From assembly GCA_004799435.1 (NCBI GenBank), contig SSMV01000056.1, positions 1 to 64,000 of the forward strand: 64,000 bases of DNA, given 5' to 3'. The position numbers and the translations under genes are program-made. Of the stretch, positions 46,191-54,423 are shown piece after piece. The stretch is from Bradyrhizobium sp. GTDB taxonomy: Bacteria; Pseudomonadota; Alphaproteobacteria; Rhizobiales; Beijerinckiaceae. The notes under the pieces are model-generated. The model was given only the letters and a program-made list of their open reading frames with translations, searched no databases and had not been told where the DNA came from. Each line of letters begins with the position of its first letter. Positions within the stretch are counted from its first letter, which is position 1.

Positions 46191-46859
46191 ATGGGGGAGC
46201 GCGTCAACAGCAAGGCCGATCAGGTCTACGACGAGCTCAAGGAAGCAATCCTCGCGGGCGCGCTGGATCCCGGCGCGCCAATTGACAAGATTGCCCTGTG
46301 CGAACGACTCGGCGTCTCGCGCTTTCCGGTGTCGGCGGCGGTCAGCCGGCTCGCCTTCGAGAGCCTGGTGGTGATCGAGCCGCAACATGGTTCCTTTGTC
46401 GCCCGGATCTCCGGCGCGGAAGTGCGCGAGCGGATGTTCATTCGCCGGGCGCTCGAATGCGAGATTGCCGCCGAGGCGGCGCGCCGGCTGCCAAAGGACG
46501 GATTTCTGGCGCTGGAGGAAAATCTGGCGCGCGGGCGCGAAGCGGTCGACGCCGGCGATCGGCCGAGGTTCTACGCGCAGGATGTCGGGTTTCACCAGGT
46601 GCTGACCACGCATCTGGGTCTGCATCGGTCCAGCGAGGTGCTCGACGGTTTGCGCACCCATCTTGAGCGAGTCAGACGCATGTTAATGTTGCCTCAGGGC
46701 CGCATACGCGAGACGCTCGCCGAACATTCGGAGATCGTGGCGGCGATCAAAGCCGGCGACGTCGGCCGGGCGAGGGCCGCGATGGACCGACATCTTGCGG
46801 TGACGGCCGAGAATTTCGAATCCTTCGCCCGCGAGAGACCCGAATTGATTTCCGCCTGA
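46191..46859 (+). CDS. GntR family (FCD) regulator of the sugar-acid cluster
   Basis: The 222-residue protein has an N-terminal winged helix (VYDELKEAILAGALDPGAPI, CERLGVSRFPVSAAVSRLAFESLV) and an FCD domain with DVGFHQVLTTHLGLHR and HSEIVAAIKAGD, whose histidines normally bind a metal for ligand contact. This subfamily usually senses sugar acids or their keto products. It lies at the centre of the divergent cluster, 17 bases before the dehydratase gene. I chose ATG at 46191, which has an AGGAG site; the ATG at 46137 has none and would place the palindrome inside the gene. Confidence 0.9.
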   Translation: MGERVNSKADQVYDELKEAILAGALDPGAPIDKIALCERLGVSRFPVSAAVSRLAFESLVVIEPQHGSFVARISGAEVRERMFIRRALECEIAAEAARRLPKDGFLALEENLARGREAVDAGDRPRFYAQDVGFHQVLTTHLGLHRSSEVLDGLRTHLERVRRMLMLPQGRIRETLAEHSEIVAAIKAGDVGRARAAMDRHLAVTAENFESFARERPELISA

Positions 46860-46876
46860 TCGGTTGAAAGAAGCGA

Positions 46877-48421
46877 ATGGAAGCCCAAACTGTAAAGCCG
46901 ATGGTTACACCGCGCGCGCTGCGCCTGCATGCGCTCGACAATGTTATGGTCGCTGTCGACGAGCTGCGCCCCGGCGCTGCTCCGTCGGGCGCCCCCGCCG
47001 TCACCGAACGCGTGCCGCGCGGGCATAAATTCGCCACGGCGGCGATCGCGCAGGGCGAGCCGATCCGCAAATTCGGCCAGATCATCGGCTTCGCCTCGCA
47101 GCCGATCGCGCCGGGCCAATGGGTCCACGTCCACAATTGCGCCGTCACCCATTTCGACCGCGACTATGGTTTCTGCGAGGACGCGCGCCCGGTGGACATT
47201 CTGCCGGTCGAACAGCAGGCGACGTTCCAGGGCTTTCGCCGCGCTGACGGCAAAGCGGGCACGCGCAATTATCTCGGCATCCTCACCTCGGTGAATTGCT
47301 CGGCGACCGTGGCGCGTTTCGTCGCCCGCGAGGTCGAGCGATCGGGGATCCTCGACGACTATCCCAATGTCGACGGGGTGATTTCGCTCGTTCACGGCGC
47401 GGGCTGCGGCATGGCCGCCAAGGGCGAGGGTTTCGATCTCCTGGCGCGCACGCAATGGGGCTACGCTGGCAATCCCAATATGGGCGGCGTGGTGATGATC
47501 GGCCTCGGCTGCGAAGTGTTCCAGATCGGCCGGATGAAGGACGAGCGCGGACTCAAGGAAGGCGATCTCTTCAACAGCCTCACCATCCAGGCGACGGGCG
47601 GCACGCGCAAGTCGATCGAAGCGGGCGTCGAACGCGTCAAGACGATGCTGCCGATCCTCAATAGATCCAAGCGCGAGACGTTGCCGGCAAGCGAGTTGAT
47701 GCTGGCGCTGCAATGCGGCGGTTCGGACGGCTATTCCGGCATCACCGCCAATCCGGCGCTCGGCGCGGCGGTCGACATTCTGGTGCGCAACGGCGGCACC
47801 GCCATTCTTTCCGAGACCTCAGAAATCTACGGCGCCGAACATCTGCTGACGCGGCGCGCGGCGACGCCGGAAGTCGGCCATAAGCTCGTCGATCTGATCC
47901 ATTGGTGGGAGGATTACGCGGCCAAAAACGGCAGCGAGCTCAACAACAATCCGTCGCCCGGCAACAAGGCGGGCGGCCTGACGACGATCCTCGAGAAATC
48001 GCTGGGCGCGGCGGCCAAGGGCGGCACGACGGTGCTCAATGGCGTGTTCCGCTACGCCGAGCCGGTGACCGCCAAGGGCTTCGTCTTCATGGACACGCCC
48101 GGCTTCGATCCGGTCTCGGCGACGGGGCAGGTCGCGGGCGGCGCCAATGTGCTCGCCTTCACCACCGGCCGCGGTTCGGCCTATGGCTGCAAGCCGACGC
48201 CCTCGATCAAGCTCGCCACCAATAGCGAGATGTACGCCCGCATGTCCGAGGACATGGACATCAATTGCGGCGACGTGATCGACGGCGTTTCGATCGAGGA
48301 CAAGGGCAAAGAGATTTTCGCCAAGGTTCTGGCGGTCGCTTCGGGCGAGCGCTCCAAGTCGGAAGCGCTCGGCTACGGCGACGCGGAATTCGTGCCCTGG
48401 CAAATCGGCGCGGTGCTGTGA
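46877..48421 (+). CDS. GarD/UxaA family sugar-acid dehydratase
   Basis: The 514-residue protein resembles galactarate and altronate dehydratases. The SAF-like N-terminal domain (LDNVMVAVDELRPG, VPRGHKFATAAI) is followed by GFRRADGKAGTRNYLGILTSVNCSATVA, with HGAGCGM, LGCEV and LQCGGSDGYSGITANPALG. Cys-containing motifs may hold iron. It would remove water from an aldonate or aldarate to give a 2-keto-3-deoxy acid. Which acid is not fixed by sequence. It is full-length with both domains fused. Seventeen bases separate it from the regulator, so they are co-transcribed. Confidence 0.9.
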   Translation: MEAQTVKPMVTPRALRLHALDNVMVAVDELRPGAAPSGAPAVTERVPRGHKFATAAIAQGEPIRKFGQIIGFASQPIAPGQWVHVHNCAVTHFDRDYGFCEDARPVDILPVEQQATFQGFRRADGKAGTRNYLGILTSVNCSATVARFVAREVERSGILDDYPNVDGVISLVHGAGCGMAAKGEGFDLLARTQWGYAGNPNMGGVVMIGLGCEVFQIGRMKDERGLKEGDLFNSLTIQATGGTRKSIEAGVERVKTMLPILNRSKRETLPASELMLALQCGGSDGYSGITANPALGAAVDILVRNGGTAILSETSEIYGAEHLLTRRAATPEVGHKLVDLIHWWEDYAAKNGSELNNNPSPGNKAGGLTTILEKSLGAAAKGGTTVLNGVFRYAEPVTAKGFVFMDTPGFDPVSATGQVAGGANVLAFTTGRGSAYGCKPTPSIKLATNSEMYARMSEDMDINCGDVIDGVSIEDKGKEIFAKVLAVASGERSKSEALGYGDAEFVPWQIGAVL

Positions 48422-48431
48422 TCTGCCGGTC

Positions 48432-49106
48432 GTGACCGCGGCGCTGCTCTTCGACCTCGACGGAACGCTGATCGACAGCGACCCTGTCCATTTGCGCGCC
48501 TTCCAGAGCGTCTTCGCCGCCCATGGCGTCGCCGTCGATCAGGCGATCTTCACCGCCCGCATCCAGGGCTTCGGCAACGCCGCGATCGGCGATTATTTCC
48601 TGCCGCATCTGAGCGAGGCCGATCGCGCCGCGGCGCTCGAAGCCAAGGAAGCGCATTTCCGCCAAAGCCTCGAAGGGGCCGAGCCGATCGCCGGCATCGG
48701 CGCGTTGCTCGATTTCGCCGCGGCGCGCGACGTCGATTGCGCGGTCGTCACCAACGCCCCGCGCGCCAATGTCGAAGCGGAGCTTGCCGCATTGGGGCTG
48801 ATCGAACGCCTCACTGTGTGGGTGCTTGGCTCCGAGCTCGAACGCCCCAAGCCCGACCCCTTGCCCTATCTGACGGCGCTCGAAAGAATGGGCGCCGAGG
48901 CTGGCCGTTCGCTTGCCTTCGAGGATTCGCTCTCTGGCCTCAACGCCGCCAGGGACGCAGGCCTCGCAGTCGTTGGGCTGACGACGACGCTGCCGGCCGA
49001 TCGGCTGCTCGCCGCTGGCGCGGTCCTGGCGGTCGCCAATTTCGCCGATCCGCGTCTTGTCCCGCTGATCGAAAGCCGCATCGCCATAGCGAGGAAAGAC
49101 GCATGA
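48432..49106 (+). CDS. HAD-IA family phosphatase
   Basis: The 224-residue protein shows all four HAD motifs: LLFDLDGTLIDSDP (Asp8, Asp10), VVTNAPRANVEAE, the lysine in RPKPDPLPYL, and FEDSLSGLNAARDAG. The cap is the helical C1 type seen in phosphoglycolate and sugar-phosphate phosphatases. The start is GTG at 48432, 10 bases after the dehydratase stop. Its 3' end overlaps the next gene by four bases. In this cluster it most likely removes phosphate from a sugar-acid intermediate, but the substrate is open. Confidence 0.88.
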   Translation: MTAALLFDLDGTLIDSDPVHLRAFQSVFAAHGVAVDQAIFTARIQGFGNAAIGDYFLPHLSEADRAAALEAKEAHFRQSLEGAEPIAGIGALLDFAAARDVDCAVVTNAPRANVEAELAALGLIERLTVWVLGSELERPKPDPLPYLTALERMGAEAGRSLAFEDSLSGLNAARDAGLAVVGLTTTLPADRLLAAGAVLAVANFADPRLVPLIESRIAIARKDA

Positions 49107-50095
49107 GACTGGCGCAGATCGTCGACGAGAGCGACAAGCGCGCGCTGGTCGTCACGGCGCGGGGCGACAGCCGTCTGGTCAAGGGCCTGCGCTCAACGCG
49201 CGACCTCATGCTCGAAGCGATCGCCGAGGGCGCGCCGCTGCGCAAGATCATCGCCGATCGCGGCATCGGCAAGCCGATCAATCTCGCTGCGGCGTTGAAA
49301 GAGAAACGGGTGCTCCTGCCACTCGATCACGACGACCCGGCGCATATCTTCGTCACCGGCACCGGGTTGACCCATCTCGGCTCCGCCGAGGGGCGCGACA
49401 AGATGCATCGCACGCTTGCCGCAGCCGACGCGGCGACGCTGACCGACTCGATGAAGATGTTCAAGCTCGGCCTTGAAGGCGGCAAGCCGGCGCCGGGCGC
49501 AATTGGCGTTCAGCCGGAATGGTTTTACAAGGGCGACGGCTCGACGCTCGCTCAGCCCGGCGGCGATCTCGTCAGCCCGAGTTTCGCGCTCGACGGCGGC
49601 GAGGAGCCGGAAATCGTCGGTCTCTATCTCATCGATGACGACGGGCAGCCGGTGCGGCTCGGCTTCGCGCTCGGCAATGAATTTTCCGACCATATGATGG
49701 AGCGGCAGAACTATCTTTATCTCGCCCATTCCAAATTGCGGCCCTCCAGCGTCGGCCCCGAAGTTTTGGTCGGCGACGCGCCGATCGATTTGCGCGGCGC
49801 CTCGCGCATTCGCCGCGGCAAGGAGATCGTCTGGGAGAAACCCTTCATCTCCGGCGAGCAAAACATGTCGCACAGCATCGCCAATCTCGAGGCGCATCAT
49901 TTCAAATATGCGCAGTTCCGCCAGCCGGGCGACGTTCATGTGCATTTCTTCGGCACCGCGACGCTGTCTTTCGCCGACGGCTTCCGGCCCGAGAAGGGCG
50001 ATGTGTTCGAGATCGAAGCCGAGCCCTTCGGCCTGCCGCTGCGCAATCGTCTGACGATCGCCAAGCCGGACAAGGTGAAGCTGCGCGTGCTCTAG
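49103..50095 (+). CDS. AraD1/GguC family FAH-fold protein
   Basis: The 330-residue protein has an FAH-type catalytic domain (HIFVTGTGLTHLGSAEG, EEPEIVGLYLIDDDGQ, FSDHMMERQNYLYLAHSKLR) and ends with a conserved small barrel region (VHVHFFGTATLSFADG). It matches the AraD1/GguC group found next to sugar transport and sugar-acid genes; a dehydratase of 2-keto-3-deoxy-arabinonate-type acids has been proposed for the group. It is the second FAH-fold enzyme in this cluster. The ATG at 49103 overlaps the HAD stop. Confidence 0.83.
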   Translation: MRLAQIVDESDKRALVVTARGDSRLVKGLRSTRDLMLEAIAEGAPLRKIIADRGIGKPINLAAALKEKRVLLPLDHDDPAHIFVTGTGLTHLGSAEGRDKMHRTLAAADAATLTDSMKMFKLGLEGGKPAPGAIGVQPEWFYKGDGSTLAQPGGDLVSPSFALDGGEEPEIVGLYLIDDDGQPVRLGFALGNEFSDHMMERQNYLYLAHSKLRPSSVGPEVLVGDAPIDLRGASRIRRGKEIVWEKPFISGEQNMSHSIANLEAHHFKYAQFRQPGDVHVHFFGTATLSFADGFRPEKGDVFEIEAEPFGLPLRNRLTIAKPDKVKLRVL

Positions 50096-50274
50096 GCCGA
50101 CCGGCCGCCTTTCCGTTCAACAAAGTTTGATCGCTCTGGCCTCGCGGCCTGCCTGCGCTATAGGAGGCCGCCGACGCGGCCTCCGGGTCGCGTTCAAGAG
50201 CGGGAGAGCCGAAACTGCAAGCCAAGCCGATTATCCACCCCGACGGGCTGCCGGTTCCGCAGCGCTACTGGTCG

Positions 50275-51582
50275 ATGCTGGCGATCGCGCTGGGCATCGC
50301 CATGTCGGTGCTCGACGCGATGGTCGCCAATATCGCGCTGCCGGTGATCGCCCATGAGTTTCACGCCGCCCCGGCCGAAACCATCTGGGTGGTCAACGCC
50401 TATCAGCTCGCTGTGGTGGTGACGCTGCTGCCTTTCGCTTCGCTTGGCGAACGCATCGGCTACCGCCGCGTCTATTTCTTCGGCCTGTCGCTTTTCACCA
50501 TCGGCTCGCTCGCCTGCGTCGTCTCGGCGAGTCTACCAATGCTGATCGTCGCCCGCGTCGCGCAGGGCCTCGGCGCCGGCGGCGTCTTCGCGGTCAATGG
50601 CGCGTTGGTGCGCTTCACCTATCCGCAAAGGCTGCTCGGGCGCGGCATCGGCCTCAACGCTTTCGTCGTGTCCGTGTCCTCGGCGATCGGACCCTCGGTC
50701 GCCTCGGCGATTCTCGCCGTCGGCCCGTGGCAATGGCTGTTTGCGATCAACGTGCCGATTGGCGTGATCAACCTCGTGCTCGCCGTGCGGGCGCTGCCCC
50801 ATTCCGACCGTTCGCACCGCCCCTTCGATCTCGTCAGCGCGTCGCTGAACGCCGTGGCCTTCGGCCTGTTCTTCATCGGCGTCGACAGCCTGACCCATGG
50901 CGAGGGGCAGGGGCTTGTGGCTTTTTGCGAACTCGCTGGTGCAGTCCTTGCCGCCTGGGCGCTGATCCGGCGCGAATCGGGCGCCGCAGCGCCGCTGATC
51001 CCGATCGATCTGCTCGGCATCCGCATTTTCGCGCTGTCGGTCGTCACCTCGATCTGCTCTTTCACCGCTCAGTCGGTCGCCTTCGTCGCGCTGCCTTTCT
51101 ATTTCGAGCTGACGCTCGGCCGCAGCCAGGTCGAGACCGGCCTCTTGATGACGCCATGGCCGGTCGCGGTCGCATTCGCCGCGCCGCTCGCCGGCCGACT
51201 CGCCGATCGCTTTGCTCCCGCGTTGCTCGGCTCGATCGGTTTGACCGCGCTGGCGATCGGGCTGGCGGCGCTATCGCAACTGCCGGCGGACGCCGGCATT
51301 GTCGCGATCGCGTGGCCAATGGCGCTGTGTGGCGCGGGCTTCGGCTTTTTCCAGGCGCCCAATAATCGCATTCTGCTCTCTTCGGCGCCGCGCTCGCGGG
51401 CGGGCGCAGCCGGCGGCATGCTCGCCACCGCCCGGCTCACCGGCCTTTCCGCCGGCGCGACGCTGGCGGCGCTGATTTTCCGCGTCGCGCCGGGGCATGC
51501 CGAACCTATCGCGCTTCTGGTCGGGGCGGGTTTCGCCGTCGCCGCGGTGCTGGTCAGCCTGACGCGGCTGGCGAAGCGATAG
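50275..51582 (+). CDS. MFS transporter
   Basis: The protein has about 12-14 membrane helices and the MFS signature after helix 2 (LPFASLGERIGYRRVYFFG), with VARVAQGLGAGGVFAVNGALV in helix 4, as in DHA2-type drug/proton antiporters. In-frame codons before this ATG read PDGLPVPQRYW, which is typical of this subfamily's N-terminus. The true start may therefore be a non-ATG codon further upstream, such as CTG at 50215 after GGGAGAG. It lies 179 bases after the sugar-acid genes and could import their substrate, though the family signature favours export. Confidence 0.86.
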   Translation: MLAIALGIAMSVLDAMVANIALPVIAHEFHAAPAETIWVVNAYQLAVVVTLLPFASLGERIGYRRVYFFGLSLFTIGSLACVVSASLPMLIVARVAQGLGAGGVFAVNGALVRFTYPQRLLGRGIGLNAFVVSVSSAIGPSVASAILAVGPWQWLFAINVPIGVINLVLAVRALPHSDRSHRPFDLVSASLNAVAFGLFFIGVDSLTHGEGQGLVAFCELAGAVLAAWALIRRESGAAAPLIPIDLLGIRIFALSVVTSICSFTAQSVAFVALPFYFELTLGRSQVETGLLMTPWPVAVAFAAPLAGRLADRFAPALLGSIGLTALAIGLAALSQLPADAGIVAIAWPMALCGAGFGFFQAPNNRILLSSAPRSRAGAAGGMLATARLTGLSAGATLAALIFRVAPGHAEPIALLVGAGFAVAAVLVSLTRLAKR

Positions 51583-51612
51583 AGCTGCGCGCTCTCCCCT
51601 TATCCTGAGCCG

Positions 51613-51660
51613 CCCTCGCGTCCTTCGAGACGCCCGCTTTGCGGGCTCCTCAGGACGAGG
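51613..51660. repeat. REP-like compound hairpin between convergent genes
   Basis: The inner stem GCCCGC-TTT-GCGGGC (51632-51646) sits within an outer stem CCTCG..TCCT pairing with AGGACGAGG (51652-51660). This compound palindrome resembles an interspersed repeat known from Bradyrhizobium-type genomes. It lies between the MFS and dnaB genes and may also end transcription. Confidence 0.6.
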
Positions 51661-51665
51661 GGCGC

Positions 51666-53165
51666 TCACCTGATGTCGGGCAGTGCATCCGTGCGAGCGA
51701 GATTGCCGAAGCGGGTCAGCTCCGCCTCGAATTGCAATTCGACCATGCCGGTCGGGCCGTGGCGCTGCTTGCCGATGATCAATTCGGCGCGGCCATGCGA
51801 GCGCTCCATCTCATTCATCCAGGCGACATGCTCCTCGCTGCCCGGACGCGGCTCTTTGTTCTTGAGATAATATTCCTCGCGATAGACGAAGAGCACGACG
51901 TCGGCGTCCTGCTCGATCGAGCCGGATTCGCGCAAGTCCGAGAGCTGCGGCCGCTTGTCGTCGCGCTGCTCGACCTGACGCGAGAGCTGGGAGAGCGCCA
52001 TGATCGGCACGTTGAGCTCTTTGGCCAGCGCTTTGAGCCCGGTGGTGATCTCGGTCAGCTCTTGCACTCTGTTGTCGTTACGAGAGCCGCGCGAGCCGGC
52101 GAGCAATTGCAGATAATCGACGACGATCAGGTCGAGGCCGCGCTGGCGTTTCAAGCGACGCGCCCGCGCCGTGAGCTGGGCGATCGAAACGCCGCCGGTC
52201 TGGTCGATATAGAGCGGGATCGCCTGCATCTGGCGCACCGCTTCGGCGACATGCTGAAAGTCATTCTCGGTGATGTCGCCGCGACGAATTTTGTAGGACG
52301 GCACGCCCGACTGTTCGGCGATGATACGGGTCGCCAGTTGTTCGGCCGACATTTCCAGCGAGAAGAAGCCGACAATGCCGCCATCGACCGTCGCCGGGGT
52401 TCCGTCCGGGCGCGTTTCCGCCCGATGGGTTCTGGCGATGTTGAAGGCGATATTGGTGGCGAGCGCCGTCTTGCCCATGCCGGGGCGGCCGGCGACGATA
52501 ATCAGGTCGGAGGACTGCAAGCCGCCCATGTAGCGGTCGAGGTCGGTCAGGCCGGTGGCGATTCCCGACAGATTGCCGTCGCGCTCATAGGCCTTGGCGG
52601 CCATGTCGACCGCGGTTTTGAGCGCGTCGGAGAAACGCTGAAAGCCGCCGTCGTAGCGGCCGCCCTCGGCGACCGCGTAGAGGCGCCGCTCGGCCTCCTC
52701 GATCTGCTCGCGCGGGCTGGAATCGACCGGCGCGTCATAGGCGACATTGACGACATCCTCGCCGATCTGGATCAACTCGCGGCGGACGGCGAGATCATGG
52801 ATCGAGCGGCCATAGTCGAGCGCATTGATGATTGTCGTCGCCTCGGCGGCGAGGCGGGCGAGATATTGCGGCACGGAGACGCCGCCAAGATCATGTTCGC
52901 CCAAAAACGTCTTGAGCGTGATTGGCGAGGCGAGCTTGCCGGCGCGGATCAGCGAGCCGGCGATCTCGAAAATGCGCCGGTGGATTTCTTCGACGAAATG
53001 CTCGGGCTTGAGAAAATCCGAAATCCGGTCATAGGCGTCGTTATTGACGAGAATCGCGCCCAGCAGCGCCTGCTCGGCCTCGATGTTGAGCGGCGGCGCA
53101 CGATAGGCGCGCTCGTTGGCATTGGCGGCGGAAGGCCGGCCAGGGAAATTTTCGACAGTCGCCAT
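51666..53165 (-). CDS. dnaB: Replicative DNA helicase
   Basis: DnaB is the hexameric helicase that unwinds DNA at the replication fork. The 499-residue protein has the N-terminal DnaG-contact domain (PPLNIEAEQALLGAIL), a linker, and the RecA-like motor with Walker A GRPGMGKT (226-233), VGFFSLEMSAEQLATR, and DLIVVDYLQLL. Length is normal and no intein is present. I chose ATG at 53165, which gives the short family N-terminus. The 217 bases between it and the next upstream gene show nothing else definite. Confidence 0.97.
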   Translation of the reverse strand: MATVENFPGRPSAANANERAYRAPPLNIEAEQALLGAILVNNDAYDRISDFLKPEHFVEEIHRRIFEIAGSLIRAGKLASPITLKTFLGEHDLGGVSVPQYLARLAAEATTIINALDYGRSIHDLAVRRELIQIGEDVVNVAYDAPVDSSPREQIEEAERRLYAVAEGGRYDGGFQRFSDALKTAVDMAAKAYERDGNLSGIATGLTDLDRYMGGLQSSDLIIVAGRPGMGKTALATNIAFNIARTHRAETRPDGTPATVDGGIVGFFSLEMSAEQLATRIIAEQSGVPSYKIRRGDITENDFQHVAEAVRQMQAIPLYIDQTGGVSIAQLTARARRLKRQRGLDLIVVDYLQLLAGSRGSRNDNRVQELTEITTGLKALAKELNVPIMALSQLSRQVEQRDDKRPQLSDLRESGSIEQDADVVLFVYREEYYLKNKEPRPGSEEHVAWMNEMERSHGRAELIIGKQRHGPTGMVELQFEAELTRFGNLARTDALPDIR

Positions 53166-53382
53166 GATGCGTTGCGTTGCTGAGTTTGTTTCGATGTGGG
53201 GTGGACGCAAACGCTTAAACGCGGCGCGCAGGAGAAGAGCTTAGCGCGCTTCGAATGGCGACGGAATGGCTTTTGTCACGCCGCCATCGATGTTGCGAGC
53301 GGGCCGGACCGCGCGGCGCGAATTGTCCCCGCTACACCCAGATCGCGTAGAGGCTGTGGAGACGCCGCTTGACTCAGCCTGG

Positions 53383-54351
53383 CTAACTTGCGCAGAGGCG
53401 CGCGCGCGCCGCGGCGTATTCTTTCGCCAGTCTGTCGACCAGTTCGGCGACGCTGGTCACCGCTTTGATCGCGCCGATGCCCTGGCCCGATCCCCAGATG
53501 TCGCGCCAGGCTTTGACGCCGGCGCCGCCGGTAGCGGCGGCGAAGTCCATCATCTTGGCTTCGACCTGCGGCAGATTGTCGGGGTCGAGACCGGCGCGAC
53601 GAATCGACGGCTTGAGGTAATTGCCGAAGACGCCGGTGAACAGGCTTGAGCCGATGATGTCGTCGGCGCGGCCAGCGACGATCGCCTCCTTATAGTCGTC
53701 GATCGCGCGCGCCTCGCGCGTCGCGATAAAGGCGGAGCCGATATAGGCGAGGTCCGCCCCCATCGCCTGAGCGGCGAGGATCGCGTCGCCGGTGGCGATG
53801 GCGCCCGACAGGGCGAGCGGTCCGTCGAACCATTCGCGGATTTCCTGCACCAGCGCGAATGGCGAATAGGCGCCGGCATGACCGCCCGCGCCGGCGGCAA
53901 CCGCGATCAATCCATCGGCGCCTTTTTCGATCGCCTTATGCGCGAAACGGTCGTTGATAATGTCGTGCAGCGTCACGCCGCCATAGGAATGCACCGCGGC
54001 GTTCAAATCCTCGCGCGCGCCGAGCGAGGTGATGACAAGCGGCGCTTTCCATTTCACCGTCAGCGCCAAATCCTCTTCGAGGCGGGCGTTGGTGCGATGG
54101 ACGATCTGGTTGACGGCGAAAGGCGCGGCCGGGCTTTCGGGATGATCGCGGTCATGGGCGGCCAGCGCCTCGGTGATTTCATGTAGCCACTCGTCGAGCT
54201 GGCTGATTGGCCGCGCGTTCAGCGCCGGGAAAGAGCCGACGATGCCCGCCTTGCACTGGGCGATCACCAGCGCCGGATGCGAGATGATGAAGAGCGGCGC
54301 GCCGATCGCCGGCAGGCGCAATTTGCCGCGCAGCGCATTTGGCAAACTCAT
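53383..54351 (-). CDS. Nitronate monooxygenase family flavoenzyme
   Basis: The 322-residue FMN-binding TIM barrel resembles nitronate monooxygenase (2-nitropropane dioxygenase). It starts LRLPAIGAPLFIISHPALVIAQCKAGIVGSFPALNARP, has the mid-barrel VNQIVHRTNARLEEDL, and AAGAGGHAGAYSPFALVQEIR holding the phosphate site, then GAIATGDAILAAQAMGADLAYIGSAF. The enzyme detoxifies nitroalkanes, but related enzymes act as enoyl reductases. It appears to stand alone. Confidence 0.88.
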   Translation of the reverse strand: MSLPNALRGKLRLPAIGAPLFIISHPALVIAQCKAGIVGSFPALNARPISQLDEWLHEITEALAAHDRDHPESPAAPFAVNQIVHRTNARLEEDLALTVKWKAPLVITSLGAREDLNAAVHSYGGVTLHDIINDRFAHKAIEKGADGLIAVAAGAGGHAGAYSPFALVQEIREWFDGPLALSGAIATGDAILAAQAMGADLAYIGSAFIATREARAIDDYKEAIVAGRADDIIGSSLFTGVFGNYLKPSIRRAGLDPDNLPQVEAKMMDFAAATGGAGVKAWRDIWGSGQGIGAIKAVTSVAELVDRLAKEYAAARARLCAS

Positions 54352-54423
54352 GGCCGCCTCCTTATTCGTTCGTATCTAAACCATTTTCGACGCCGCGGCC
54401 AAGGCAAATCCTGAGCGCGTCTC

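Noticed and set aside
50144-50171. GCGGCCT/AGGCCGC inverted repeat before the MFS gene
   Set aside because: A 7-bp stem with a 14-base loop is expected by chance at this GC content, and the embedded AGGAGG has no start codon at a proper distance.
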